A DNA stretch of 64,000 nucleotides from the NCBI RefSeq assembly GCF_013423785.1, contig NZ_CP058952.1:2569665-2633664 (forward strand), written 5' to 3'. Below are positions 47,583 through 55,562 of the stretch, piece by piece. A model generated the notes under the pieces. That model searched no databases. It had not been told where the DNA came from and saw only the letters and a list, made by a program, of their open reading frames with translations. The position numbers and the translations under genes are program-made. Numbering within the stretch: the stretch's first letter is position 1; every line of letters begins with the position of its first letter. The stretch comes from Chitinibacter fontanus (GTDB taxonomy: Bacteria; Pseudomonadota; Gammaproteobacteria; Burkholderiales; Chitinibacteraceae).

Positions 47583-47983
47583 TGAAATTAATGACATTCA
47601 TTCGGACGATGCACTTATTACGTCATGCAAGTCTGCGTTGGCTATTTAGCGTGCTGGTGCTGCTAATGCTGGGCAGTAGTATGGCGGTGCAAGCACAGCA
47701 AAGTTCGGTTTGGCCGCAGCAGCGCTGCGCCTCGTTAGCCAGCAAGAAGGCCGCGCATTGCGTAGAGGTAAAAGCTTGCTGCGCTGAATCTGATATGCGC
47801 TGCAATAGCCCACTGTGCACAGATATATGCCAACTTGCCGCGCCATGGGCAATGCTCAATGTCCCCGCTGCAGCGAGGTGGCATTTTGTTGCTGTAAAAG
47901 TCGGTACATTACCGCCCGCGATAGCGGAGGTTATACTTGTACCACTGGATAAACCCCCTCGATTGCATACTGATTGGGCATGA
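47582..47983 (+). CDS. exported cysteine-rich hypothetical protein
   Basis: A 133-residue protein whose ATG overlaps the lrgB stop (TAATG), so it belongs to the lrgAB operon. An N-terminal hydrophobic signal (LRWLFSVLVLLMLGSSMAVQA) is followed by a 40-residue segment with eight cysteines (RCASLAS, HCVEVKACCAESDMRCN, PLCTDIC), suggesting disulfides or metal binding. The tail is hydrophobic and basic. No family recognised. With the next two genes it resembles a small periplasmic copper-handling set; this is an inference from context. Confidence 0.7.
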   Translation: MKLMTFIRTMHLLRHASLRWLFSVLVLLMLGSSMAVQAQQSSVWPQQRCASLASKKAAHCVEVKACCAESDMRCNSPLCTDICQLAAPWAMLNVPAAARWHFVAVKVGTLPPAIAEVILVPLDKPPRLHTDWA

Positions 47984-48072
47984 GCTGCGCGCTTTGCCCA
48001 CTGCAGTAATGGCGTTGATAGATACGCCATGCTGATCATGTTTTAATTACTGGCAATTGAGGAGTATTTTCC

Positions 48073-48495
48073 ATGCAAAAACTATTGATTTCACTGATGC
48101 TGCTCACTGCATCATTTAGCTACGCTCATTCCGAAGCCGAGATGGCCGCGATGGTGGCCCCCCATGGTGGACAGCTGAAAATGGTGGGGTGGTACCATTT
48201 CGAGTTGGTAAGCAAAGGCCAGCAGGTGAATTTGTATTTGAGTGATCATGCGGGTACGCCTAAACCGAGTAAGGACGTCAAGGGCACCGTCACCGTACTG
48301 GATGGCACACAAAAACAGGAGGTGACCTTCACGCCACTGGCCCCGAATCAGCTCCGTGCTCAATTAAGCCGCAAGCCAAGCAAAAATGCACAGCTCGAAG
48401 TGAAGCTAACCTTCCCAGATGGTCGCAGTGAGCAAGCACAATTTGACCTGCAAGCGCCGGCTAAGCCGGCCGCCAATCATAGCCAACACCACTAA
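48073..48495 (+). CDS. periplasmic hypothetical protein with terminal histidines
   Basis: A 140-residue exported protein with signal peptide MQKLLISLMLLTASFSYA. The mature N-terminus HSEAEMAAMVAPHGGQLKMVG and the C-terminus NHSQHH hold histidines and methionines suited to metal binding. The centre is a predicted beta-sandwich (WYHFELVSKGQQVNLYLSDH). Similar small proteins occur beside copper and heavy-metal efflux genes. GAGG is placed before the ATG. DUF411 gene follows after ten bases. Confidence 0.75.
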   Translation: MQKLLISLMLLTASFSYAHSEAEMAAMVAPHGGQLKMVGWYHFELVSKGQQVNLYLSDHAGTPKPSKDVKGTVTVLDGTQKQEVTFTPLAPNQLRAQLSRKPSKNAQLEVKLTFPDGRSEQAQFDLQAPAKPAANHSQHH

Positions 48496-48505
48496 GGAGA
48501 GTGCG

Positions 48506-48943
48506 ATGAAAAAAATCTCGTTCGCTTTGCTGTTGGCAGTGCTTAGCCAGTCAGGCTGGGCCGCGCTTGCCGCAACGGTGTATAAAGATCCCAATTGTGG
48601 TTGTTGTGAAGCCTATGCAAAATATCTTGGGCAAAATGGTTTTGCGGTTAAAACAATCAATAGCAATGATATGAGTGCCGTAAAGCAACGCTATGGCGCG
48701 GATAAACTAGCTAGTTGCCACACCATGCGTGTTACGGCCGCAAATGGGCGCCAATATACCGTTGAGGGGCATGTACCAGTCGCAGCGATTCACAAGCTGC
48801 TCAAGCAACAGCCCGATATTGTAGGAATTGCGCTGCCTGGCATGCCCGCCAATTCTCCGGGAATGGGGCCGGAAAAGCCGGGTAGCTTGACTATCTATGC
48901 TTTGCAGAACCAGCAAACAACCAAGGTTTTCTCGGTTGAATAA
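48506..48943 (+). CDS. DUF411 domain protein (putative periplasmic metal-binding)
   Basis: A 145-residue exported protein with signal peptide MKKISFALLLAVLSQSGWAA. The DUF411 hallmarks are present: VYKDPNCGCCEAYAKYL, LASCHTMRV, VEGHVPVAAI and GIALPGMPANSPGM. The family is found in copper resistance clusters and is thought to bind metal through the CxCC and His/Met residues. GGAGAG precedes the ATG at 48506. It closes the lrgAB-associated gene set. Confidence 0.92.
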   Translation: MKKISFALLLAVLSQSGWAALAATVYKDPNCGCCEAYAKYLGQNGFAVKTINSNDMSAVKQRYGADKLASCHTMRVTAANGRQYTVEGHVPVAAIHKLLKQQPDIVGIALPGMPANSPGMGPEKPGSLTIYALQNQQTTKVFSVE

Positions 48944-48946
48944 TTG

Positions 48947-48998
48947 ATGGTATTGCTTGCTAGGTATTGTTGTTTCTGATTCTTGAGGCAATACCCTG
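48947..48998. repeat. GGTATTGC...GCAATACCC intergenic inverted repeat
   Basis: TTGATGGTATTGC directly after the DUF411 stop and GCAATACCC about 35 bases later, with an extra GGTATTG between. The arms and position match the copy at 41671-41727. Confidence 0.55.
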
Positions 48999-49174
48999 GC
49001 TTGTTTGCGCAAAGGTCACCCAAGCGAAGGTGGCCTTTTTTATTCCCTGCAATTCACTGGTTTTGTGCTGTGCAGCATGGTATGCTGGGATGACCTCACA
49101 GCCTAATCTTGGCTAAAGCTCAAGCCTCACTTTCTGTTTGAAATGTACTGCCAACCTCTATCTGGAGACTTAGC

Positions 49175-49594
49175 ATGGCGTTTTATTTTGAAGATTTGAA
49201 AGTCGACCAAACCGCAGAATATCGCAAAACTCTGACCGAAACGGATGTCGTTCTGTTCGCTGGCTTAACTGGCGATAATAATCCAATGCATATTGATGCC
49301 GAATTTGCACATCAAACCCGCTTTGGCGAGCGTATTGTGCACGGTATGCTAACGGCGAGTTTTTTATCGACCGTCATCGGGATGCACTTGCCAGGCCCGG
49401 GTTGTATTTATATGGCGCAAAATATCCGCTTTGTGCATCCGGTACACATTGGTGAAACGGTCAGTGCCCGTGCGCGGATTGTTGAGTTGTTTCCTGATAA
49501 GCAGCGCGCCAAACTAATCACTGAATGCTGGGTGCGGGATGTAGTGGTGTTATCGGGCGACGCCTTGGTCTGGGTGCCTAAACGTCCAGCCTAG
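49175..49594 (+). CDS. MaoC family (R)-specific enoyl-CoA hydratase
   Basis: A 139-residue hot-dog fold protein. Catalytic motif FAGLTGDNNPMHIDAEFA (Asp and His) and HGMLTASFLSTVIG are standard for (R)-hydratases that make (R)-3-hydroxyacyl-CoA, for example for polyhydroxyalkanoate synthesis. It is convergent with the phosphate acyltransferase gene, whose N-terminus carries a second MaoC-like domain. Confidence 0.92.
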   Translation: MAFYFEDLKVDQTAEYRKTLTETDVVLFAGLTGDNNPMHIDAEFAHQTRFGERIVHGMLTASFLSTVIGMHLPGPGCIYMAQNIRFVHPVHIGETVSARARIVELFPDKQRAKLITECWVRDVVVLSGDALVWVPKRPA

Positions 49595-49646
49595 GAGCTT
49601 GCGGGCGTGCTTGCGCGCAAGCTGGAACAAGATTATTTGTACTAAA

Positions 49647-49676
49647 AATAAAGCCTCGCAGTTGCGAGGCTTTATT
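49647..49676. terminator. bidirectional terminator
   Basis: AATAAAGCCTCGCA with TGCGAGGCTTTATT around GT, between two convergent genes. Confidence 0.9.
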
Positions 49677-49696
49677 GCATGCGTCAATGTTGACAC

Positions 49697-51037
49697 CTAT
49701 TTGATGGCATGGGCCACCAGCACCATCACGGCGGCAGAGGCCAGACGGGTTTTGACGTCATCCGCACGGCTGGTTAGCACAATTGGCACGCGTGCGCCGA
49801 GTACAATGCCGGCCGAGTCGGCGGCGGCAAAGTAACTCATTTGCTTGGCGAGCATATTGCCCGCTTCGATATCGGGAACGACCAAGATATCGGCTTGCCC
49901 AGCGACGGGTGAGTTGATTTTTTTGGTCTTGGCGGCAGCCATTGAGATTGCGTTATCAAAGGCTAGCGGGCCGTCCAAAATTGCACCATGGATTTGTCCA
50001 CGATCAGCCATTTTGCACAGTAATGCCGCATCCATTGTTGATGGCATTTTGTCCGTGACGGTTTCTACCGCGGATAGTAGTGCGACTTTGGGGCAGGGTA
50101 TGCCCAGAATATGCGCCAGATCGATCGCATTTTGTGTGATGTCGGCCTTGGCGGCCAAGCCTGGTGCGATGTTGATCGCCGCATCAGTCACCAGTAGTGC
50201 GCGCTCATAAGCGGGGACATCCATCACAAAGACATGGCTGATGCGCCGTGCGGTGCGCAGGCCGGTGGCCGAGCACATCACCTCCGACATCATCTCATCG
50301 GTGTGCAGGCTGCCTTTCATGAGCGCTTGCGCTTCACCGTTGCGGCATAGTTCTACCGCTTTTTGCGCTGAATTGTGGCTGTGCTCAGCCCCCACGATGC
50401 GCACACCGGTGATTGAAATACCTTCCGTTTGTGCTAACGCGCGAATTTTGGCTTCCGGGCCGACCAAAATTGGGATAATCAAATTTTCTTGCGCAGCTTG
50501 CATTGCGCCCAGCAGCGAGTCGCGATCACAGGGGTGTACAACGGCGGTGGGTACGGGGGGCAATAAATCGGTTTTGGCGCGCAGATTAGCGAACACATGA
50601 TGTGCACGCAGCGTAAATTGTGGCGCTTCGGCATATTCGCTGCGCTGGCTACAGCTTGGGGCGATGACATGAATTGGCCCGCTACATAGCTGCTCACCAT
50701 GCTGGTTCTCGCACGTGGCATCCAGAATAACAATATTGCTCTCTTCGTGTTTGCTGCTGACCGTTAGGGTGAGCGACAAAATATCGTCTTGTTCAATCCA
50801 GCCATGTGCTTGCAAACCGTGTTCGCGAATTAATGAGCCGGGGCCGGGAAAGGAATTAATTGCGGTGGCAGTGAGAAACAGAAAAATACCGGTGGCGGGT
50901 ACCTTAATCACGCCCTCGATTTCCTTCTTTCCCGCCATCATACCCAGCATATCAATATCGCTACGACGTACCAGATGTTGTCGGTGATATTGCTGGCCTA
51001 TGCTCAGATCAGCAAACAACAGATTTTCGACGCTCAT
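49697..51037 (-). CDS. bifunctional enoyl-CoA hydratase/phosphate acyltransferase
   Basis: A 446-residue fusion. Residues 1-135 form a MaoC-like hot-dog domain (DIDMLGMMAGKKEIEGV region; the usual catalytic D/H pair is not obvious). Residues 150-446 are a phosphate acetyl/butyryltransferase: PTAVVHPCDRDSLLGAM, QALMKGSLHTDEMM and DILVVPDIEAGNMLAKQM. It would interconvert acyl-CoA and acyl-phosphate. AAGGAAGC precedes the ATG. fabI lies 77 bp further along in the same direction as the downstream gene's upstream neighbour; an acetate kinase gene, commonly found between the two, is missing here. Confidence 0.92.
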   Translation of the reverse strand: MSVENLLFADLSIGQQYHRQHLVRRSDIDMLGMMAGKKEIEGVIKVPATGIFLFLTATAINSFPGPGSLIREHGLQAHGWIEQDDILSLTLTVSSKHEESNIVILDATCENQHGEQLCSGPIHVIAPSCSQRSEYAEAPQFTLRAHHVFANLRAKTDLLPPVPTAVVHPCDRDSLLGAMQAAQENLIIPILVGPEAKIRALAQTEGISITGVRIVGAEHSHNSAQKAVELCRNGEAQALMKGSLHTDEMMSEVMCSATGLRTARRISHVFVMDVPAYERALLVTDAAINIAPGLAAKADITQNAIDLAHILGIPCPKVALLSAVETVTDKMPSTMDAALLCKMADRGQIHGAILDGPLAFDNAISMAAAKTKKINSPVAGQADILVVPDIEAGNMLAKQMSYFAAADSAGIVLGARVPIVLTSRADDVKTRLASAAVMVLVAHAIK

Positions 51038-51114
51038 GATGCTTCCTTTGGCAATAATTTGCCGGCCACCGCCGCGGGGCTAGCCTACGGCTGGATCGAG
51101 TCGGCGTGAGAGGA

Positions 51115-51882
51115 TCAGGCGATAATATTCATGCCGCCATCCACATAAAATGTTGAACCTGTGAGGCGTTTGGCCCCTTCCGAACACAGGAAGGCTGCCG
51201 CGGCGCCCACATCATCAATATCAACCAGTTCGCGCATAGGGGCGTGTTGCGATGCTTGAGATAGCAGGGCGTTAAATTCAGGAATCCCGCTGGCGGCTCG
51301 CGTCATAATCGGGCCGGGTGAGACGGCGTGCACACGGATTTTTTTGCTACCCAGCTCGTTGGCCAGATAGCGCACGCTGGCTTCAAGTGCCGCTTTGACT
51401 GGGCCCATGACGCCATAGTTTTGGACCACTTTTTCCGCACCCAAATAGCTCATGGTCAGCAGCGTGCCGCCATTATTCATCAACGGTTCGGCCAGCTTGG
51501 CCATGCGAATAAACGAGTGGCAAGAGACATCCATCGCCAGTGCAAAACCAGCAGCCGAGCTATCGACTACGCGTCCGTGCAGGTCGTCTTTGAGGGCAAA
51601 GGCAATTGAATGTACGCCGATATCAAGGCGACCCCAAGTTTTCTGGATTTGCGCAAAAACTGCTTCCAGATCGCCTTCTTCCTGCACATTGCATTTGAGC
51701 ACAATGGCAGGCTCAAGCTCTTCCAGCAGCGGGGCGATAAAGTCTTTGGTGCGGTCGGTCTGGTAGGTAATGGCGAGCTGTACACCTTGTTCTTTGAGCG
51801 CTTTAGCGACGCCATAGGCAATTGAATTGGCATTGGCCATGCCAACGATCAACGCGTATTTTCCTGCAAGAGCTTGGGTCAT
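51115..51882 (-). CDS. fabI: enoyl-[acyl-carrier-protein] reductase FabI
   Basis: A 255-residue SDR-family enoyl reductase. NAD-binding region ALIVGMANANSIAYGVAKAL, SIAFALKDDLHG, and the catalytic pair in SYLGAEKVVQNYGVMGPVKAALE (Tyr-x6-Lys). The C-terminal SPGPIMTRAASGI and FYVDGGMNI complete the fold. It lies upstream of the phosphate acyltransferase gene on the same strand, suggesting an acyl-phosphate/fatty-acid related operon. It may be a second copy in addition to a housekeeping fabI; that cannot be judged here. Confidence 0.92.
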   Translation of the reverse strand: MTQALAGKYALIVGMANANSIAYGVAKALKEQGVQLAITYQTDRTKDFIAPLLEELEPAIVLKCNVQEEGDLEAVFAQIQKTWGRLDIGVHSIAFALKDDLHGRVVDSSAAGFALAMDVSCHSFIRMAKLAEPLMNNGGTLLTMSYLGAEKVVQNYGVMGPVKAALEASVRYLANELGSKKIRVHAVSPGPIMTRAASGIPEFNALLSQASQHAPMRELVDIDDVGAAAAFLCSEGAKRLTGSTFYVDGGMNIIA

Positions 51883-52230
51883 TTTACTGCCTCATCACGA
51901 TCATCAAAGTGGAGGCATCGCAGTTCACCCGCACAGGGTTTGCTGCGATGCGAGATGTATTGATCCTAGCTCTTTGGGGTTTATTGTGCAATGCAATATA
52001 TTGGCTTGTTTGATGTATTGCAGGCTGAGAGTGAATAAAACCCCTCCCGCTTCGTGCTAGGTAAAAGTTCGGAGGGGTATAGCCTTGAAAGGTATGGAGT
52101 GTTTGCAGTTGCGACAAATACACTGGCGGGTATTTTGCGCACTTAATCTGGCGCAGTGTTAATGGGTTTTGTGCTTGCCAGTTGCGGTATGGCAATGAAT
52201 ACTTCGCTCACTTCAATAATGAGATAAGCC
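51883..52230. other. 348-bp divergent intergenic region (fabI / DUF455)
   Basis: Contains an inverted repeat CCCCTCC (52041-52047) with GGAGGGG (52071-52077) which on the minus strand is followed by TTTTATT. It otherwise shows no coding frame with a ribosome site. Confidence 0.45.
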
Positions 52231-53016
52231 GTGTTTGCTGCTGCTTTTGCCGCCCTGATGGCGACCGATCCAAATCACAAAATCGCATTACTAGAGCAGA
52301 TCGATTTGACCGCCGTATCTGCCAATATCGACCAGCTGCCGATAAACAAGGTCGAAAGCCCAGGCCGGCCGCAGAAACCCGCTCTGGTGCCGCCAGCACA
52401 AGTGCCGCGTAGGAGCAATTTGCGCGCAGTCGAAAACCGCGCAGCCTTATTGCATGCGTTTGCGCACATAGAATTTAACGCAATCAATCTGGCGCTTGAT
52501 GCGATTTATCGTTTCCGAGAGATGCCCGCGCAGTATTACGCCGACTGGTTGCGTGTCGCGGTAGAAGAGGCTTACCACTTTAATTTATTGCGCGCACATT
52601 TAAATAGTTTAGGTTTTGATTACGGTGATTTTGACGCGCACAACAGCTTGTGGGAGATGGCGGTGCGTACTGACGCCGATGTGATGGTGCGCATGGCTTT
52701 GGTGCCGCGAATCCTAGAGGCGCGTGGGCTCGATGCGGTGCCGCCGATCCGCGAAAAGCTAGCTACGGTCAAAGATCTACGTGCTTGTGAGATTCTCGAC
52801 ATTATTTTGCGTGATGAAATCGGTCATGTACGCATTGGCAATCACTGGTATCACTGGTGCTGTGAGCAACGCGGTCTCGAACCGATTGCGACCTTTGTTG
52901 CACTATTGCGTGAATATGATGCGCCAGTGTTTCGTGGCACATTCAATCATTTGGCGCGGTTGGAGGCGGGTTTTAGTGAAGACGAAATGGCGCTGATCGA
53001 GTCGCTCAAAACATGA
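52231..53016 (+). CDS. DUF455 ferritin-like protein
   Basis: A 261-residue ferritin-like helical protein of the DUF455 family. Probable diiron ligands sit in FAHIEFNAINLALDA, VEEAYHFNLLRAHL (ExxH) and RDEIGHVRIGNHWY (ExxH). Function is undefined, but relatives are tied to oxidative or tRNA-hydroxylase-like chemistry. The start is a GTG at 52231 after a weak GAG ribosome site. It is the last gene before the tRNA/integrase boundary. Confidence 0.85.
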   Translation: MFAAAFAALMATDPNHKIALLEQIDLTAVSANIDQLPINKVESPGRPQKPALVPPAQVPRRSNLRAVENRAALLHAFAHIEFNAINLALDAIYRFREMPAQYYADWLRVAVEEAYHFNLLRAHLNSLGFDYGDFDAHNSLWEMAVRTDADVMVRMALVPRILEARGLDAVPPIREKLATVKDLRACEILDIILRDEIGHVRIGNHWYHWCCEQRGLEPIATFVALLREYDAPVFRGTFNHLARLEAGFSEDEMALIESLKT

Positions 53017-53042
53017 GAGGTATTCGCTGTTAGCCTAGACAA

Positions 53043-53070
53043 GGTATGGCGTACATGCATATGCCATACC
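53043..53070. repeat. GGTATGGC...GCCATACC inverted repeat
   Basis: Eight-base arms around a 12-base loop, after the DUF455 stop. It lacks a T-run. The sequence is distantly similar to the GGTATTGC repeats. Confidence 0.4.
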
Positions 53071-53091
53071 GGTGTATTTTAGACGGGCAAC

Positions 53092-53123
53092 AAAAAACCC
53101 GCAGGCTTAACGCTGTGCGGGTT
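53092..53123 (-). terminator. terminator downstream of the tRNA-Leu remnant
   Basis: On the minus strand AACCCGCA pairs with TGCGGGTT and is followed by six T. It would have ended the original tRNA-Leu transcript. Confidence 0.75.
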
Positions 53124-53145
53124 ATCTGATCAACACCGAAGTGTT

Positions 53146-53203
53146 TGGTGCCCAGGGTCGGACTCGAACCGACACACCTTGCGGCGGGGGATTTTGAGTC
53201 CCT
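53146..53203 (-). tRNA. 3' fragment of tRNA-Leu (anticodon CAA), element attachment site
   Basis: Read on the minus strand it gives the anticodon loop CTCAAAA with 3' stem TCCCC, a variable arm (CGCCGCAAGGTGTG), the T-arm GGTTCGAGTCC, the acceptor strand CCTGGGC and ACCA. The 5' half (acceptor 5' strand GCCCAGG and the D-arm) is missing: sequence beyond 53203 is unrelated and AT-rich. This is the pattern left when a tyrosine integrase crosses over in the anticodon stem-loop, with the intact tRNA at the element's other end. Not a functional tRNA as it stands. Confidence 0.85.
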
Positions 53204-53376
53204 TGTAATTGGATTTTTGCGTATTTTGTTGGACGATGAAAATGGATAAAAACATTTATTTATAAGGGTTTATGGTCTTTTAGGGTCTGGGGTTGTCTAA
53301 TGGCATCTTTGAAATAACTGTGTACAATCCTGTGTACAGCATTCTGAGTGTGATTGCCCTTTGTGTGGAGCCCGAG

Positions 53377-54660
53377 ATGAAAACCAATGTGTCCATTAGC
53401 GAAGTGATTGCGAAGCTACAGCCTCGCAAATTCCTTAAACTCGAGTCGATTGCCCCTTATGGGACTTTGGTGCTGCGCAAAACAGGGAAGGGTAGTGTCG
53501 TGTTTTATTGGCGGGTGACTATTGGTTCCAAGTCGCCAGCCTATCAAATTGGCCTGTATGACTCCTCAGCGCCTCCATTGAGTAAATCGCCGACGCCAAA
53601 TGGTTACTCGCTCAGGGCTGCCCGTATGGCGGCTGAGAGCATGGCTGAAAAGCACTATGCCGCCCTGTCTGATGGGGGCTACGAGACCGTTATTGCGCAA
53701 CAACAGCTGCAAGAACAAGCACTCGCCAAAGAAAATGCTGCGGCAGGTCATTCCTTAGAAAAACTGTACATGCTGTATGTTGATTCATTGGCCACACGCA
53801 ATCATGAAACAGCGAAGCAAGCCCGCAATCTGTTTGCCAAGAATGTGGCAGCGGTCTTTCCGGAGATTGCTAATACTCAGGCGAATCGAGTGAGCTCAGA
53901 ACAGGTCGTCACGGTACTTCGTGATATCTGGTCGGCGGAAAAATACAACACCGCACGCAAATTGAAAGCCTACCTGCACGCTGCCTATGCCATGGCTAAA
54001 AATGCGGATCACAACCCCACCGTGGCAGAAGAATTTAAAGTCTTCGCAATCAAACAGAACCCAGTTTCCGATATTGAAGGCGTTAAGCCCAAAGATACTG
54101 GCGTCGACAAAAATGCACTGTTGCCTGACGACATGCGCAAATACTGGCAAGTGATCTCCAAGGCAGGGGCGCAGACTGCATTTCTGCGCCTGCATCTGCT
54201 GTTGGGTGGGCAGCGGCTTGAGCAGCTGGTGCGCCTGAAAAACTGTGACGTGCACGAAGACATGTTGGTGCTGTGGGATAGCAAAGGACGCACTGGCTCG
54301 GTAAGGCCCATTGTCGTGCCTTTGATTCCTGCTGCTTTGGCAGCGCTGAAAGAGCTTCAAGTGCAAGGTGAATACGCGCTATCAGTTACGCCTGGTCGCC
54401 CCTTGAGCACCAGAACCGTCAATACTTGGGCGCAAAACATCGTCGGAGAGCAAATTCCTGCTTTCACTCTCAAGCGGGTTCGCTCTGGCGTGACGACCTT
54501 GCTGAGCAAACTGCAAGTCAATGCCGAAATCCGCAACCATCTTCAGTCGCATAATTTGCACGGAGTGGAAGCGCGCCATTACAACATGTACGACTTTGCC
54601 GAAGAAAAACGAAAGGCCCTCGAAGACATGTATGCTTTCTTGGTGACTAGCTCTAAATAG
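53377..54660 (+). CDS. tyrosine-type site-specific recombinase/integrase
   Basis: A 427-residue phage-type integrase. The N-terminal part (1-110) is an AlpA/P4-like arm-binding region; a core-binding domain (about 125-230) precedes the catalytic domain. Catalytic residues: Arg in LLGGQRLEQLVRL, Lys near DSKGRTG, Arg in FTLKRVRSGVTT (usual H replaced), His in HNLHGVEARH and the nucleophile Tyr in RHYNMYDFA. ATG 53377 with GGAG six bases upstream is preferred; the frame is open from 53293. It lies 170 bp from the tRNA-Leu fragment, its likely target site. Confidence 0.92.
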   Translation: MKTNVSISEVIAKLQPRKFLKLESIAPYGTLVLRKTGKGSVVFYWRVTIGSKSPAYQIGLYDSSAPPLSKSPTPNGYSLRAARMAAESMAEKHYAALSDGGYETVIAQQQLQEQALAKENAAAGHSLEKLYMLYVDSLATRNHETAKQARNLFAKNVAAVFPEIANTQANRVSSEQVVTVLRDIWSAEKYNTARKLKAYLHAAYAMAKNADHNPTVAEEFKVFAIKQNPVSDIEGVKPKDTGVDKNALLPDDMRKYWQVISKAGAQTAFLRLHLLLGGQRLEQLVRLKNCDVHEDMLVLWDSKGRTGSVRPIVVPLIPAALAALKELQVQGEYALSVTPGRPLSTRTVNTWAQNIVGEQIPAFTLKRVRSGVTTLLSKLQVNAEIRNHLQSHNLHGVEARHYNMYDFAEEKRKALEDMYAFLVTSSK

Positions 54661-54835
54661 CAGAGGCGTAAAGTTGTTAAGGTCTGCTACCAGATGGTTT
54701 GCAGGCATTTGTGTTGCTTGATGAAGTGTCGACAATTCGGCCAAAACAGCCGTTCAGCATATCGGCTCCCAATGACATCTCCCTGATGAGTAACAGACCA
54801 TAATTTTTGTGTTTTTTTTAAAAAATTGACCGTTG

Positions 54836-54859
54836 TTATTTATAGTTAATCGGTCTAAT
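54836..54859 (+). promoter_or_regulatory. probable AcuR operator, copy 1
   Basis: TTATTTATAGTTAATCGGTC followed by TAAT, eight bases before the regulator ATG. Apart from two positions it is identical to copy 2 at 55519-55542. It is flanked by an ATTGACCG/CGGTCTAAT inverted pair, as for TetR-type sites. Confidence 0.6.
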
Positions 54860-54867
54860 ATTTGTGC

Positions 54868-55509
54868 ATGACTACGATTTCCGATCTTCCACGGCGTCCA
54901 CGCGGCCGCCCAGCGCACAATGGCCTTGATTATGCTGATACCAAGGCTTTGCTGATTCGATGTGGCGTTGAACTGCTCACGCAATATGGCGTGAGCGCTA
55001 CGGTGATCGATGATGTACTCAAGCGAGTCCAGGTACCCAAAGGATCTTTTTATCATTACTTCGCAAGCAAAGACGCTTTTGTTGACGCAGCGGTTGAGGC
55101 CTATGCCGACTATTTTGCCCGCAAGTTAAATAGTCACTTCCAAAATCAAGAGCTGGCACCGTTGGCACGCATTTCAGCGTTTGTTGACGAAGCTTGCGCG
55201 GGGGTCGAGCGCCATGATTTCACGCGTGGATGTCTGGTCGGCAATCTCGGGCAAGAAGTCAGTTGTCTTAGCCCGAATTTACGCCAGCGATTAGAAGATA
55301 TTTTTTGTGACTGGGAGCATCGGTTGGAACAATGCCTGCAAGAGGCGATTGCCTCAGGCGATTTAGACAAAGAAGCCGATTGCGCTGCGTTGGCACATGT
55401 TTTCTGGATCGGCTGGGAAGGGGCAGTTCTGCGCGCGCGTCTGGTTCGAAGTTGCGGGCCAATGAAGGCTTTTTTGGATTTATTCATGCAGGCGCTACCC
55501 CCCGCATAA
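54868..55509 (+). CDS. acuR: TetR/AcuR family transcriptional regulator
   Basis: A 213-residue TetR-family repressor. The helix-turn-helix is at about 30-75 (GVSATVIDDVLKRVQVPKGSFYHYF type; FYHYFASKDAF is diagnostic). The C-terminal ligand domain begins VEAYADYFARKL and includes FTRGCLVGNLGQE, as in AcuR and NemR-like proteins. In Rhodobacter, AcuR controls acrylate/DMSP genes including acuI. The adjacent acuI and shared operator repeats support this role. ATG 54868 is preferred over TTG 54862. Confidence 0.85.
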   Translation: MTTISDLPRRPRGRPAHNGLDYADTKALLIRCGVELLTQYGVSATVIDDVLKRVQVPKGSFYHYFASKDAFVDAAVEAYADYFARKLNSHFQNQELAPLARISAFVDEACAGVERHDFTRGCLVGNLGQEVSCLSPNLRQRLEDIFCDWEHRLEQCLQEAIASGDLDKEADCAALAHVFWIGWEGAVLRARLVRSCGPMKAFLDLFMQALPPA

Positions 55510-55518
55510 TTTTTTTAA

Positions 55519-55542
55519 TTATTTATAGTTTATTGGTCTAAT
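55519..55542 (+). promoter_or_regulatory. probable AcuR operator, copy 2
   Basis: TTATTTATAGTTTATTGGTC followed by TAAT, about 20 bases before the acuI ATG, matching copy 1 at 54836-54859 at 22 of 24 positions. Confidence 0.6.
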
Positions 55543-55562
55543 TTATTCAGAAGGAGACAGGC

